Shown: in pieces, positions 35,760-46,222 of the stretch
How the letters are laid out: each line of letters begins with the position of its first letter
Position numbering within the stretch: position 1 is the stretch's first letter
Assembly (NCBI GenBank): GCA_963844655.1
Contig: CAWJPA010000003.1
Span: 496,001 to 560,000 of the forward strand
DNA: 64,000 nucleotides
Reading direction: 5' to 3'
Source: JASHPR01 sp963844655
GTDB taxonomy: Bacteria > Actinomycetota > Actinomycetes > Streptosporangiales > Streptosporangiaceae
The notes under the pieces: generated by a model
Told to the model about the DNA's origin: nothing
The model's database searches: none
The model's input: the letters and a program-made list of their open reading frames with translations, nothing else
Program-made: the position numbers and the translations under genes

Positions 35760-35803
35760 ACACCACCGCCTCCCGCCTGGCCCTGGCGGACAGCGGCGGT
35801 GTT
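35760..35803 (+). terminator. Hairpin after the carotenoid oxygenase gene
   Basis: ACACC-ACCGCC near the stop pairs with GCGG-CGGTGT 20 nt on, and CCGCC-TGGCCCT-GGCGG forms a nested stem, making a GC-rich terminator-like structure in the 75-nt gap. Confidence 0.55.
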
Positions 35804-35834
35804 GTGAAGCAACGCCGACGCGAACGGGGCGAAC

Positions 35835-36365
35835 GTGTCCGAGCTGAGAACTGTCCATACCGCCGACCTCGACGCCGCCGCGAAGTCGGCTATTCGCGCC
35901 CTGATGGACGCGGCGTTCGACGGCGTTTCCGACGACACGTACGAGAACGTGCTTGGCGGCATGCACACGCTGCTCACCGAGGATGGGGAACTCGTCGGTC
36001 ACGCCAGCGTCGTTCAGCGGCGGATGCTGCACGGCGGCCGGGCGCTGCGCACCGGATACATCGAGGGCGTCGCCGTGCGCGAAGACCGGCGCCGCCGGGG
36101 ATACGGCGCCGCGATGATGGCCGAGCTTGAGCGGATCGTGCGGGGCGGCTACCAGCTCGGAGCGCTCGGTGCCAGCGTCGACGGCAGCCGCCTCTATACC
36201 TCGCGCGGTTGGCAGCTGTGGCGGGGGGCCACGTCGGTGATGACTCCGGCCGGGACCCGCCGCACCGCTGGCGAGGATGGCTGGATCTACGTTCTGCCGG
36301 TATCCGAGCCTGTCGACCTGTCGGGGGAGCTCGTCTGCGACTGGCGGCCCGGGTCCGTGTGGTAA
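35835..36365 (+). CDS. aac(2')-I: AAC(2')-I-type aminoglycoside 2'-N-acetyltransferase
   Basis: A 176-residue GNAT enzyme that follows the mycobacterial AAC(2')-Ic pattern closely: VHTADLD at the start, LGGMHTLL, HASVVQRRML, RTGYIEGVAVRED, RRRGYGAAMM for acetyl-CoA binding, YQLGALGAS, LYTSRGWQLWRGATSV and the end ELVCDWRPGSVW. Those enzymes acetylate the 2'-amino group of gentamicin, tobramycin and similar drugs, and may also act on cell-wall sugars. Resistance itself is not shown by sequence. GTG 35835 is the family-typical start. Confidence 0.88.
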   Translation: MSELRTVHTADLDAAAKSAIRALMDAAFDGVSDDTYENVLGGMHTLLTEDGELVGHASVVQRRMLHGGRALRTGYIEGVAVREDRRRRGYGAAMMAELERIVRGGYQLGALGASVDGSRLYTSRGWQLWRGATSVMTPAGTRRTAGEDGWIYVLPVSEPVDLSGELVCDWRPGSVW

Positions 36366-36474
36366 CTCGGGCGAATGCACCCCTGGGCACCAACCCAGGC
36401 CGTCGAGGCCGCCCTGCGGGCGAACCTCACGGACTCCGACGCCGAGCGGCCCCTGTTTGCGGCCCCATGCTCGG

Positions 36475-38859
<2,385 letters not shown>

Positions 38860-39036
38860 GCTCTTCACGCCTCCATCTGTGCTGGTTGCCTTCGCCGGCG
38901 AGACCTGGGCAACAGTCCCCTGTCTACCTGATCGGCGGGGACAGGCGCGCTGCGCGCAGCCGGCCCTGCGGGCCGCGGGCCGCGCGAGCGGCCGGGGCGT
39001 CATGCCAGCCAGCGGCCGTCGCGCGTCAGCTCGCGG

Positions 39037-39393
39037 TCACTTGTCCTGAATCAGCCCGAGCTCGTTGCCGTCGGGGTCGGTGAAGGTGGCCACCACGCGG
39101 CCGGCGCCGACCTCGTGCGGGGCCTGCTTTACCTTGGCGCCGGCGGCGGTCACCTGGGCCAGCTTCGCCTCGATGTCCGGCACATGCCAGAACGCCACCG
39201 GCGAGGTCATCCCCTGATGTGAATCGGGGGGCAGCAGCCCAATCTGCTGGCCCGCGGCCTCGAAGCCGACGTAGTAGGGCGAGTCGGCCATCGGCTCCAC
39301 GCCGAGCAGCGCGGCGTATACCGGCTTGGCCGCCGCGAGGTCGGACACGGGATGCAGCACGGTCTTGATTCCCTCAAAAGAAGAGTCGGTCAT
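39037..39393 (-). CDS. VOC/glyoxalase-like protein
   Basis: A 118-residue VOC protein starting MTDSSFEGIKTVLHPVSDLAAAKPVYAALLG, with the core FEAAGQQIGLLPP and the end DPDGNELGLIQ. Small proteins of this form include bleomycin-resistance-like binders and lyases; which applies here is unknown. It is probably monocistronic, 177 nt from the UvrA-like gene. Confidence 0.86.
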   Translation of the reverse strand: MTDSSFEGIKTVLHPVSDLAAAKPVYAALLGVEPMADSPYYVGFEAAGQQIGLLPPDSHQGMTSPVAFWHVPDIEAKLAQVTAAGAKVKQAPHEVGAGRVVATFTDPDGNELGLIQDK

Positions 39394-39577
39394 GGTCACT
39401 CCTGACGTCGTGGGCTTGGTCGGACTGTCTAACTCAGAAGACGAACGGGAAACCCGCAAAGGAACAGCCCGATCGTCCCGGCAGGACGGCCGCATGAAGC
39501 GTGATGTCCATGACGGTCAGGCTAGTTGCGGCTCGCTGACCGGCGCTTCTCGATTCCTGATCGGTCTGGTCGCCTGT

Positions 39578-41032
39578 TCAGTAGGCGCGGGCGAAGATCA
39601 CCCGCTTGCCGTAGGCGGATGCCTTGCCGCAGCGGATGCACGTGCCCTGCTCGGGTTCGCCTGCCAGCGGGATGCAGCGGGGCGTGGCCGTGGTTTCTGC
39701 CTTGATCTCGTCCTCACAAGCCTGATCGCCGCAGTGCAGCGCCAGCGCCCAGCCGACCGCCACGGCGGCGGCGAACTCAGGCCAGGAATCGGCAACGGCT
39801 GTGTGGTCGTCGCGGAAGTCGGCGGCCCGCTGCACCAGCATCGCCTGGAACGCGGCCAGCTCGGCAGCCAGCAGTTCTGGCGCCGCGGCGAGCGGGATGG
39901 CCACCTTGGCGGCGTCCGGTGGCCGGGGACTCAGGCGGCGGGACATCAGCGCGGTACCGGCCGCCAGGTCCCGCGGGCCAAGCTCGAGGCGGAGCGGCAC
40001 GCCGCGCATCTCCCAGTCGTTGAACTTGAAGCCGGGCGACACCTGCGGCCGGTCGTCCACGTGTGTCCGGATGCCCGCGCGCTGCAGGGCGGCGGCCAGG
40101 TCGGTAGCTGCCGACAACGTTGCCTCGGCCTGCTCCCCGCGCCCGATCGGGACGATCACCACCTGGTAGGGAGCCAAGGCCGGCGGCAGCACAAGGCCCT
40201 TGTCGTCACCGTGGGTCATAACCAGGCCACCGACCATCCTGGTGCTCATGCCCCAGGAGGTGGTGTGGCACAGCTCGGCCGTGCCGCTCTCGCCGGTAAA
40301 GGTGATCCCGAAGGCGGCCGCGAAGTTCGTCCCCATGAAGTGCGAGGTGCCCGCCTGCAGGGCGCGCCCGTCCCGCATCATGGCCTCGATGGTGAACGTG
40401 CGCTCGGCCCCGGCGAATCGCTCTCCCGGCGTCTTCTCGCCCGGCACGGTGGCCATGGCCGCGGTCTCCACGGCCAGGTCCTGGTAAAAGCCCAGCGCCA
40501 GCATGGTCTCGGCGATCGCGTCAGCCGCGGCGGCGTGCGCGGTGTGGCCTTCCTGCCAGAGGAATTCGCTGGTGCGCAGAAACATCCGAGGTCGCATCTC
40601 CCACCGGAGCACGTTGGCCCACTGGTTCAGCAGCAGCGGCAGGTCCCGGTGCGAGCTAATCCACTTGGCCATCATCTCCCCGATGATCGTTTCCGACGTC
40701 GGCCGGATGACCAGTGGCTCCTCCAGTTCCTTGCCGCCCGCGTGGGTGACCGTGAACAGCTCGGGCGCGAACCCCTCGACGTGCTCGGCCTCGCGCTGCA
40801 TATAGCTCAGCGGGATGAGTAGCGGAAAGTATGCGTTCTGGTGCCCGGTGGCCTTGATCCGCCCGTCCAGGTCGGCCTGCAGCAACTCCCACATCCGGTA
40901 CCCGTACGGCCTGATCACCATGCTGCCGCGGGCCGGTCCCCGGTCCACCAATTCGGCGCGGAAGACCACGTCGTTGTACCAGGCCGAGAAGTCCTCGCTC
41001 TGCGGGGTAACGCTGCGCTCGTCACGTGCCAT
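39578..41032 (-). CDS. proS: Prolyl-tRNA synthetase, type 3 (archaeal/eukaryote-like)
   Basis: A 484-residue class II synthetase. Motif 1 lies near RGSMVIRPYGYRMWELLQ, motif 2 in NQWANVLRWEMRPRMFLRTSEFLWQEGHTAH, motif 3 in GMSTRMVGGLVMTHGDDKGL. The anticodon domain is followed by the C-terminal zinc-type domain (HCGDQACEDE, CIRCGK) ending in FARAY, the hallmark of type 3 enzymes. The bacterial editing insertion is absent. Many actinobacteria carry this in addition to a type 1 enzyme, so it may be a second, inhibitor-tolerant copy; this needs the whole genome. Confidence 0.92.
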   Translation of the reverse strand: MARDERSVTPQSEDFSAWYNDVVFRAELVDRGPARGSMVIRPYGYRMWELLQADLDGRIKATGHQNAYFPLLIPLSYMQREAEHVEGFAPELFTVTHAGGKELEEPLVIRPTSETIIGEMMAKWISSHRDLPLLLNQWANVLRWEMRPRMFLRTSEFLWQEGHTAHAAAADAIAETMLALGFYQDLAVETAAMATVPGEKTPGERFAGAERTFTIEAMMRDGRALQAGTSHFMGTNFAAAFGITFTGESGTAELCHTTSWGMSTRMVGGLVMTHGDDKGLVLPPALAPYQVVIVPIGRGEQAEATLSAATDLAAALQRAGIRTHVDDRPQVSPGFKFNDWEMRGVPLRLELGPRDLAAGTALMSRRLSPRPPDAAKVAIPLAAAPELLAAELAAFQAMLVQRAADFRDDHTAVADSWPEFAAAVAVGWALALHCGDQACEDEIKAETTATPRCIPLAGEPEQGTCIRCGKASAYGKRVIFARAY

Positions 41033-41153
41033 GATTTTCAGGTTACCGAGTCGGCACCAGCCCGTCCCGGATCGCCTGGTGGGCGCGGCCGGGTTCGAAA
41101 GCCATGCCGACGGCGAGACCATCGCCGCAGTGCCCGCACGCTGCGCACCAGGA

Positions 41154-41690
41154 TTAATGGCACGCCACAGCGTCGGCTATCCGGCGGGCACAGGCGACAG
41201 CCGAGCAGTCGGTGGTGTCGACCTCCACGTCGTAGACGACACCCGAATGCACAGTGACGGCCTGGGTCATCGCCATGCCCCGGACCCGCTCGGGGCGGGC
41301 CGCTTCGCGGCTGGCAGCCTCTAGCGGATCGCAGTGCACCCCCGCCCACAGCACGTCGAGGCCGACCAGCAGGGCCCGCAACCGCTGCTGTCCCGCGCCG
41401 CCGGCCAGGAATACCTCGTCAAGGATCAGGAATGCTCCACGACTGGCCATGACCGCGAGGCCCTGGTACCAGATCTCCTCGACAGCCCGGAATTCCGGCT
41501 TCACTGTCACGGTGCCGTCTGGCTCCAGCACGAGCCCGGACCGCGGGTCCTCTCCCCGGCCGGGGAGAGCCTCGGCCAGGACGTCTGTGCCGAACGTGAG
41601 CCACTGCCCCGGAAGGACCTCTTGCAGGGCCCGCGCAATCGAGGACTTCCCCGAGCTAGATCCGCCGTTCAGCACGATCACCTGAGTCAT
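41154..41690 (-). CDS. Chloramphenicol 3-O-phosphotransferase-like kinase
   Basis: A 178-residue P-loop kinase closely following the streptomycete chloramphenicol phosphotransferase: VIVLNGGSSSGKSSIARALQ, the active-site Asp in LTFGTDVLAEALP, PEFRAVEEIWYQGLAVMA, LILDEVFLGG-type DEVFLAGG, LDVLWAGVHCDP, and the end VVYDVEVDTT. That enzyme protects the producer by phosphorylating the drug. Here no chloramphenicol genes are near, so true substrate is uncertain. ATG 41690 gives the family start; the longer frame is not supported. Confidence 0.88.
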   Translation of the reverse strand: MTQVIVLNGGSSSGKSSIARALQEVLPGQWLTFGTDVLAEALPGRGEDPRSGLVLEPDGTVTVKPEFRAVEEIWYQGLAVMASRGAFLILDEVFLAGGAGQQRLRALLVGLDVLWAGVHCDPLEAASREAARPERVRGMAMTQAVTVHSGVVYDVEVDTTDCSAVACARRIADAVACH

Positions 41691-41797
41691 GAAGCCTCGC
41701 GGTGGCAATGGGTACGCACGACATGGCTCCCACGTCTGCTCACAAGTCACTGATTGAATCAGCTCGTCTGTCCAGCCGAAGATCTGGGAGGCCGTCC

Positions 41798-42286
41798 GTG
41801 GGATACACGACCGCAATGTGGCTCAGCTTCGGTGAGGCCCTCGCTGCCGTGGCCGGTGCGCTGACCGGCCTGCTGTTCGTCGCGGTCTCGGTCAAGAGTG
41901 ACGTGCTGGCCACATCGCGCAGCCTCAGCTCCCGCGCGGCTCAGACTCTGGTGCTGTTCATGACCTCGGTGCTCATCGCGGTCCTGCTGGTGGCTCCCCA
42001 GCCACCGGCAGCCCTGGGCTCGGAGCTGCTGGCTGTAGCCGTGGTCTCGGGCGTGACTCTGTTCATCTTGGACCGGCGAGCCGGTCATAGTCTCGATCAG
42101 GGTGTGGCCCGCTACATCGAAAGGTTCTCGCCCAATACGATCACCGCGGTGCTCGTCGGCGTCGCCGGGCTCACCTTCCTGCTGAAAGCCGGTGGTGGCT
42201 TGTACTGGCTGATCCCCGCCGCCATGACGAGCCTCCTCGGAGGCGTGGTCAATGCGTGGCTGTTCCTAGTCAGGGTGACCAGCTAG
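41798..42286 (+). CDS. Small integral membrane protein of unknown function
   Basis: A 162-residue protein from GTG 41798, set by GGGAGG seven nt upstream. Four or five helices are predicted (AAVAGALTGLLFVAVSVKSDVL, TLVLFMTSVLIAVLLVA, LLAVAVVSGVTLFIL, TAVLVGVAGLTFLLKAGGGLYWLIP). No family name is recalled with confidence. Its 3' end overlaps the convergent methyltransferase gene by 17 nt. Confidence 0.7.
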   Translation: MGYTTAMWLSFGEALAAVAGALTGLLFVAVSVKSDVLATSRSLSSRAAQTLVLFMTSVLIAVLLVAPQPPAALGSELLAVAVVSGVTLFILDRRAGHSLDQGVARYIERFSPNTITAVLVGVAGLTFLLKAGGGLYWLIPAAMTSLLGGVVNAWLFLVRVTS

Positions 42287-43148
42287 TCCTGCGCTGTGCC
42301 GTGACGAGAGCCGCGACCGTGCCGGTGCGAATCGGCCGCCCGAGTCGTTCATAAATGGCCTCGTATTCACGCTCAAGGGCTTGACGCTGGTCCGGTGAAA
42401 TCCGAGCGTAAAAAGACATTGTACGAACGACAGCATTGAGCTCGTCGGGAGTGTGCTCGATCAGCTTTGGCGTAACTGCCACCTGAACATCACCGAACAA
42501 ACGGCCGGCATAATCTTGCCCTAGGTCGTAGCTGCCAAGCCAGCCCCATGCCTCTGAGACGTTATCACGGCGTTGCTCCACCCCAGCGAGCGTGACGTCG
42601 AGATCCCTGTAGGCCGGCCAATTAGCGGCAATATCCGGGACGACCTTTCTCATGGCAGCGAGTACCGCTTCCTGATCTCGCTTGCTACGCGGCTCCTCAA
42701 GTCCGCAGTACTGCACGAGGGCGAGCGTTCCACCGGGAACAAGTACGTCAGCGGTTTTCTGCCAACTAATCTTAGGATCAACCCAGTGAAACGCGGACGC
42801 AGAGAACACGGCCTGAAACTGCTCGCGGGGAAGCAACGCATCCTCAAACTGAGCGTTCACAAATTCCACCGCTCCAGCACCTTCCAGGTTCTGCCTGGCT
42901 AGTGTTATGAGGCTCTTACCGGGTTCAAGTGCTGTGACGTGCAGGCCCCGAGCGAGAAGGCCGCGCGTCAGTTGCCCGCTCCCACACCCGACCTCAAGCA
43001 CCTGATCGCCACTCCCGATCCCTGCGACCTGACAAGCTTGGTCGACGAGTTCGTCAGGATAGGCCGGACGATGGCGATCGTAGTCAGCCGCAATCTCATC
43101 AAAAACCCTGCCGTAACGACGTGCCGTAGATTCTGGCAGCCGTGTCAT
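42270..43148 (-). CDS. Class I SAM-dependent methyltransferase
   Basis: A 292-residue methyltransferase: DYDRHRPAYPDELVD, motif I VLEVGCGSGQLTRGLLARG, motif II VTALEPG, then FSASAFHWVDP and ALVQYCG. It is of the methyltransferase 11/trans-aconitate type that acts on small molecules. The gene is visibly richer in A/T than its neighbours (codons such as GAA, AAA, TTC, ATA), suggesting transfer. ATG 43148 has GGAGG seven nt upstream, inside the longer frame from 43166. Confidence 0.85.
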   Translation of the reverse strand: MTRLPESTARRYGRVFDEIAADYDRHRPAYPDELVDQACQVAGIGSGDQVLEVGCGSGQLTRGLLARGLHVTALEPGKSLITLARQNLEGAGAVEFVNAQFEDALLPREQFQAVFSASAFHWVDPKISWQKTADVLVPGGTLALVQYCGLEEPRSKRDQEAVLAAMRKVVPDIAANWPAYRDLDVTLAGVEQRRDNVSEAWGWLGSYDLGQDYAGRLFGDVQVAVTPKLIEHTPDELNAVVRTMSFYARISPDQRQALEREYEAIYERLGRPIRTGTVAALVTAQRRTSWSP

Positions 43149-43282
43149 CCATGGGCCTCCGTTCATGCTCGTTACTGTGACCGCCCGATTCGGGCGAGTG
43201 CGGCAACTACCGTCCGAGCGCTGGCAGGCGCGTTACGCCGGGCCTGATGGCACAGATCGGTTACGCAGTCGATCGCGGGAGA

Positions 43283-43666
43283 TCACATCTCGCGGATCTT
43301 CAAGAAGCTGTCCTTGCGGACAATCTTGCCGTCGTCCCCGAATGTCCACAGGTCGCAGCCGCGCACATCGACGCGCTCTCCATCGACGGTGGTGCCGCTG
43401 AGCGTCCACTCGGACACGCCACGGGTGCCGCAAGCGAAGTGATCGTCGTCGTCGTACTGGACGTCTGGGATGCCTTGCAGGCGTGCGGTAAGCCCACGGC
43501 GGACTTGGTCCTTTCCCGCAAATCGCTGCCCGCAGCGGTCGGGTCCGCGGGGAGTTTCGAACACACAGTCCTCCGCGAAGTGCGACATAATCGCGTCGAC
43601 ATCGTGCTTGTTCAATCTGCTGAGCACTTGCCGGAGCGTTTCGATCCTGCCGTCATCGCCGAGCAT
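43283..43666 (-). CDS. SnoaL/NTF2-like protein
   Basis: A 127-residue NTF2-fold protein: ETLRQVLSRLNKHDVDAIMSHFAEDCVFETPRGPDRCGQRFAGKDQVRRGL, DDHFACGTRGVSEWTLSGT, and RGCDLWTFGDDGKIVRKDSFLK. This is the general polyketide-cyclase-like/limonene-hydrolase-like group; its reaction, if any, is unknown. ATG 43666 follows GGAGAGGGG and is preferred over the frame start at 43720. Confidence 0.82.
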   Translation of the reverse strand: MLGDDGRIETLRQVLSRLNKHDVDAIMSHFAEDCVFETPRGPDRCGQRFAGKDQVRRGLTARLQGIPDVQYDDDDHFACGTRGVSEWTLSGTTVDGERVDVRGCDLWTFGDDGKIVRKDSFLKIREM

Positions 43667-43805
43667 GCAACCCCTCTCCTGCAGGTCAATGGAAACGCGG
43701 GAATACAGGCCAGCGTGCACTATGGACTACCAGGGATCAACATGGTCCGGAGAGGACACACCTTGAGCTAGCATCGGTCCGGACCCGAAGGGCTGCCGTG
43801 TAGCG

Positions 43806-45365
43806 ATGACGACGGACTGGATGCCAGGACCTGCCGGTGACCGGCGCATTCGTAAGACCTCCTGGCAGGGGTCTCGCCACCTCGCGGTAGTCGTGATCAC
43901 ATGCCTCCTGGCGGGATCGACTCTGGCGGCCTGTAGTGCTGGCGCTGCGACATCCCCGAAGGCCTCCCCTGCGACCAGCGCGGCCGCCGCCCTGCCCGAT
44001 ACTCCCGCCGGCAACGAGGCCCGGTGGTTCATCGCCGCGACGGCTGATCTCCCCCTCGGCGCCGCCGAGCTTCGCCAGCACTTCGCCGCCGGCTTCATGG
44101 CCCTCGGCCCGGCCGCGATCAACCAGTCGCTGGAGAAGGCCGGGAAGCTGACGCTGGTCTCCAGCCGGGTAACCCAGGGCACACCCTGCGCCGAGCCAAC
44201 ACCGGTGGCAGCGCCAGTTTCACCAGCTCGCTCCGGCACTCCGGCTAGCCCTGGCCCTCCGGGGACCGGCAGCCACGCCCAGGGCGCCTCCTCAGTTCCG
44301 GTTCCTGCTAACCGATGCCTCGCCGTCACCGTGTCCACGGCCCGCGGACCGCGTCAGCTCACCCTCACGGTCGACCCCGCTGGTCGGATCGGCGGCCTGC
44401 GCTTGAGCCTGGTCATCCCGCCGGCCCCCACGACCTGGCAGGGGGTCGACGCCGCCATCCGGCCGGTCGCACCCGACGTACATCTGCTCGTCGCCAAGGT
44501 GACCAAGGACTCATGCCAGCCGGTGAACAGCATCGGCCCCGGCACCGTGGCACCACTCGCCTGGGCGTCCCGGCTCTACGTGCTCGACGCACTGGCGCAG
44601 GCCGTCGCCTCGGGCAGGGTCAGCTGGAACCAGCCGCTGACCGTCACGGCACAGCTCAAGAGCCCAGGATCCGGTGACCTGCAGAACGATCCCGACGGCA
44701 CCAAGATCTCCGTGCAGGACGCGGCCGACCAGATGATCTCCGTCGGGGACAACACCGCCGACAACATGCTGGTCAACCTGCTGGGCCGGACCGCCGTCGA
44801 GGCTGCGCTCAGCACGGCGGGCATGGCTGACCCGTCGCGGGATATCCCCTTCCTGACCGCCCGGGAACAGACCGCGCTCAGTCTGGACCAGTGGCCCGCC
44901 CTGGCGCAGCGCTACGTCGCCGCAAGCCAGGCCGGCCGGCGCGCGCTGCTGGCCAGCGTGGTCGCCCGGGCCCCCCTGCCTTCCGCGGCCGCCCTGGCCG
45001 CCTGGACAGCACCACGAGACGTCAACCGCATCGGGCATTTCGCATCGGCCAGCGACGTCTGCCGCGTCTACGCGTCCCTCGCCGCGCTGGCCCGCAAGCC
45101 CGGGTTGTCCCCGGTTACCAGCGCCCTGGAAATCAACGACGGAGGGCTCGGACTTGACCCGGCCCAGTGGCAGACGACCTGGTTCAGCGGCGGAACCCTG
45201 CCGGGAGTCCTGACCTCCACCTATCTGGCGACCACCAAGACCGGGCACAGCTACGTCGTCGCCGTCCTCGCCTCGAACCCGTCCGCCCCCATCGACCAAA
45301 CCGCAGCGATACCGGCCGTGCTCTCGGCGATCAAGGGAGCGTTCACGCTGGCGGCACGCTCTTAA
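43806..45365 (+). CDS. LpqF-like serine-hydrolase-fold lipoprotein lacking all catalytic motifs
   Basis: A 519-residue lipoprotein (lipobox LAAC near residue 42) with an NTF2-like N-terminal domain containing a Ser/Pro insert, and a class A beta-lactamase-like C-terminal domain. Alignment by eye to LpqF-type proteins places SxxK at APLAWASRLYVLDAL, where the Ser is Trp and the Lys is Arg; SDN at ISVGDNTADNML, where Ser is Gly; and KGG/KTG at WFSGGTLPGVL, where Lys is Ser. Fold-defining residues around each motif are kept. It is therefore probably a binding protein or pseudoenzyme in the cell envelope. Confidence 0.82.
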   Translation: MTTDWMPGPAGDRRIRKTSWQGSRHLAVVVITCLLAGSTLAACSAGAATSPKASPATSAAAALPDTPAGNEARWFIAATADLPLGAAELRQHFAAGFMALGPAAINQSLEKAGKLTLVSSRVTQGTPCAEPTPVAAPVSPARSGTPASPGPPGTGSHAQGASSVPVPANRCLAVTVSTARGPRQLTLTVDPAGRIGGLRLSLVIPPAPTTWQGVDAAIRPVAPDVHLLVAKVTKDSCQPVNSIGPGTVAPLAWASRLYVLDALAQAVASGRVSWNQPLTVTAQLKSPGSGDLQNDPDGTKISVQDAADQMISVGDNTADNMLVNLLGRTAVEAALSTAGMADPSRDIPFLTAREQTALSLDQWPALAQRYVAASQAGRRALLASVVARAPLPSAAALAAWTAPRDVNRIGHFASASDVCRVYASLAALARKPGLSPVTSALEINDGGLGLDPAQWQTTWFSGGTLPGVLTSTYLATTKTGHSYVVAVLASNPSAPIDQTAAIPAVLSAIKGAFTLAARS

Positions 45366-45478
45366 TCGCTGCGCCGGGGAACTTCCGCCGTGACTCTGGT
45401 GCCGGATCCGGAGCAAGGCGTTGCGTACATGAGCCAATAAGCGGCCGATGGGGGCCGCCGGGACAAGGGAGTCACGGG

Positions 45479-45841
45479 ATGACGCAGTACCTGATCCTGT
45501 TCGGTGCCCATGCGATGGACCACATCCCCGACGAGGAGATGCCCGGCGTGGCCAACGCCGCGCGCGCGGTCTGCCAGGAGGCCATCAACGCCGGCGTGTT
45601 TGTGCGCACCAGCGGACTGGAAGACCAGCCGACCATCGTGGCCACCGACGGGACGGTCACCGACGGCCCGTACCCGGAGGCCATCGGCGGAGTCACGATC
45701 GTCGAGGTGCCCTCACGCGAGGAAGCGCTGAAATGGGCTGCCAAGACCGCCGGCGCCTGCCGCTCCGCGGTACAGCTCTGGGAGTTCGGGTTCGACCCTG
45801 AAATCGACGCGATGCTCCGCCAGGCAAATAGCCGACAGTGA
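45479..45841 (+). CDS. YCII/DGPF-domain protein
   Basis: A 120-residue protein starting MTQYLILFGAHAMDHIPDEEM, with the DGPYPEAIGG motif of the YCII-related family and a conserved C-terminal WEFGFDPEIDAML. These ferredoxin-like-fold proteins often accompany ECF sigma factors in actinobacteria; none is present here. The ATG is preceded by a weak GGAG-type site. Confidence 0.85.
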   Translation: MTQYLILFGAHAMDHIPDEEMPGVANAARAVCQEAINAGVFVRTSGLEDQPTIVATDGTVTDGPYPEAIGGVTIVEVPSREEALKWAAKTAGACRSAVQLWEFGFDPEIDAMLRQANSRQ

Positions 45842-46222
45842 CCTCCCGACGACGTCCGATCGAAGGCGACCCGCCCCCCCTACCACCCAGCACCCAGGGC
45901 ACCAAAGGTCACCCATCCTCCGGCAGCGAAGTACGGCACGCACGTGACCGGTGACGTCCTGCCGCGCTTAGCCGGCGCGATCGCTCAGCTGGGCCTGGTG
46001 CGCGCCGACGCCGCCGTGGCCGGAGGGCCCTAAGAGCGGCGGGAGGCGCCCGGCGCATGACAGGTTCCCTGGGCTGCCCCGACCCGGATCCGGCCCATGC
46101 CCGCGCCGCGGCCGACGTTGCCGTCGCGCGCGTTGCGCCGCCCTAACCTCAGCTGCAGGCCGGGCTCCGGCGCGCTCAGCGCGCCTTTGGCTTGACGTTG
46201 ATCCAGGGGCACGGAAGATGCC
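45842..46222. other. Intergenic stretch with a possible gene remnant
   Basis: 381 bp without a complete gene. A plus-strand frame ending at 46032 reads KYGTHVTGDVLPRLAGAI and continues to a stop, with the look of a conserved C-terminal end but no start or recognisable family, so it may be a decayed remnant. The remainder is GC-rich with short inverted repeats only. Confidence 0.35.

Noticed and set aside
41075..41110. GGTTCGAA similar to a tRNA T-loop
   Set aside because: No acceptor, D or anticodon stems can be formed around it.
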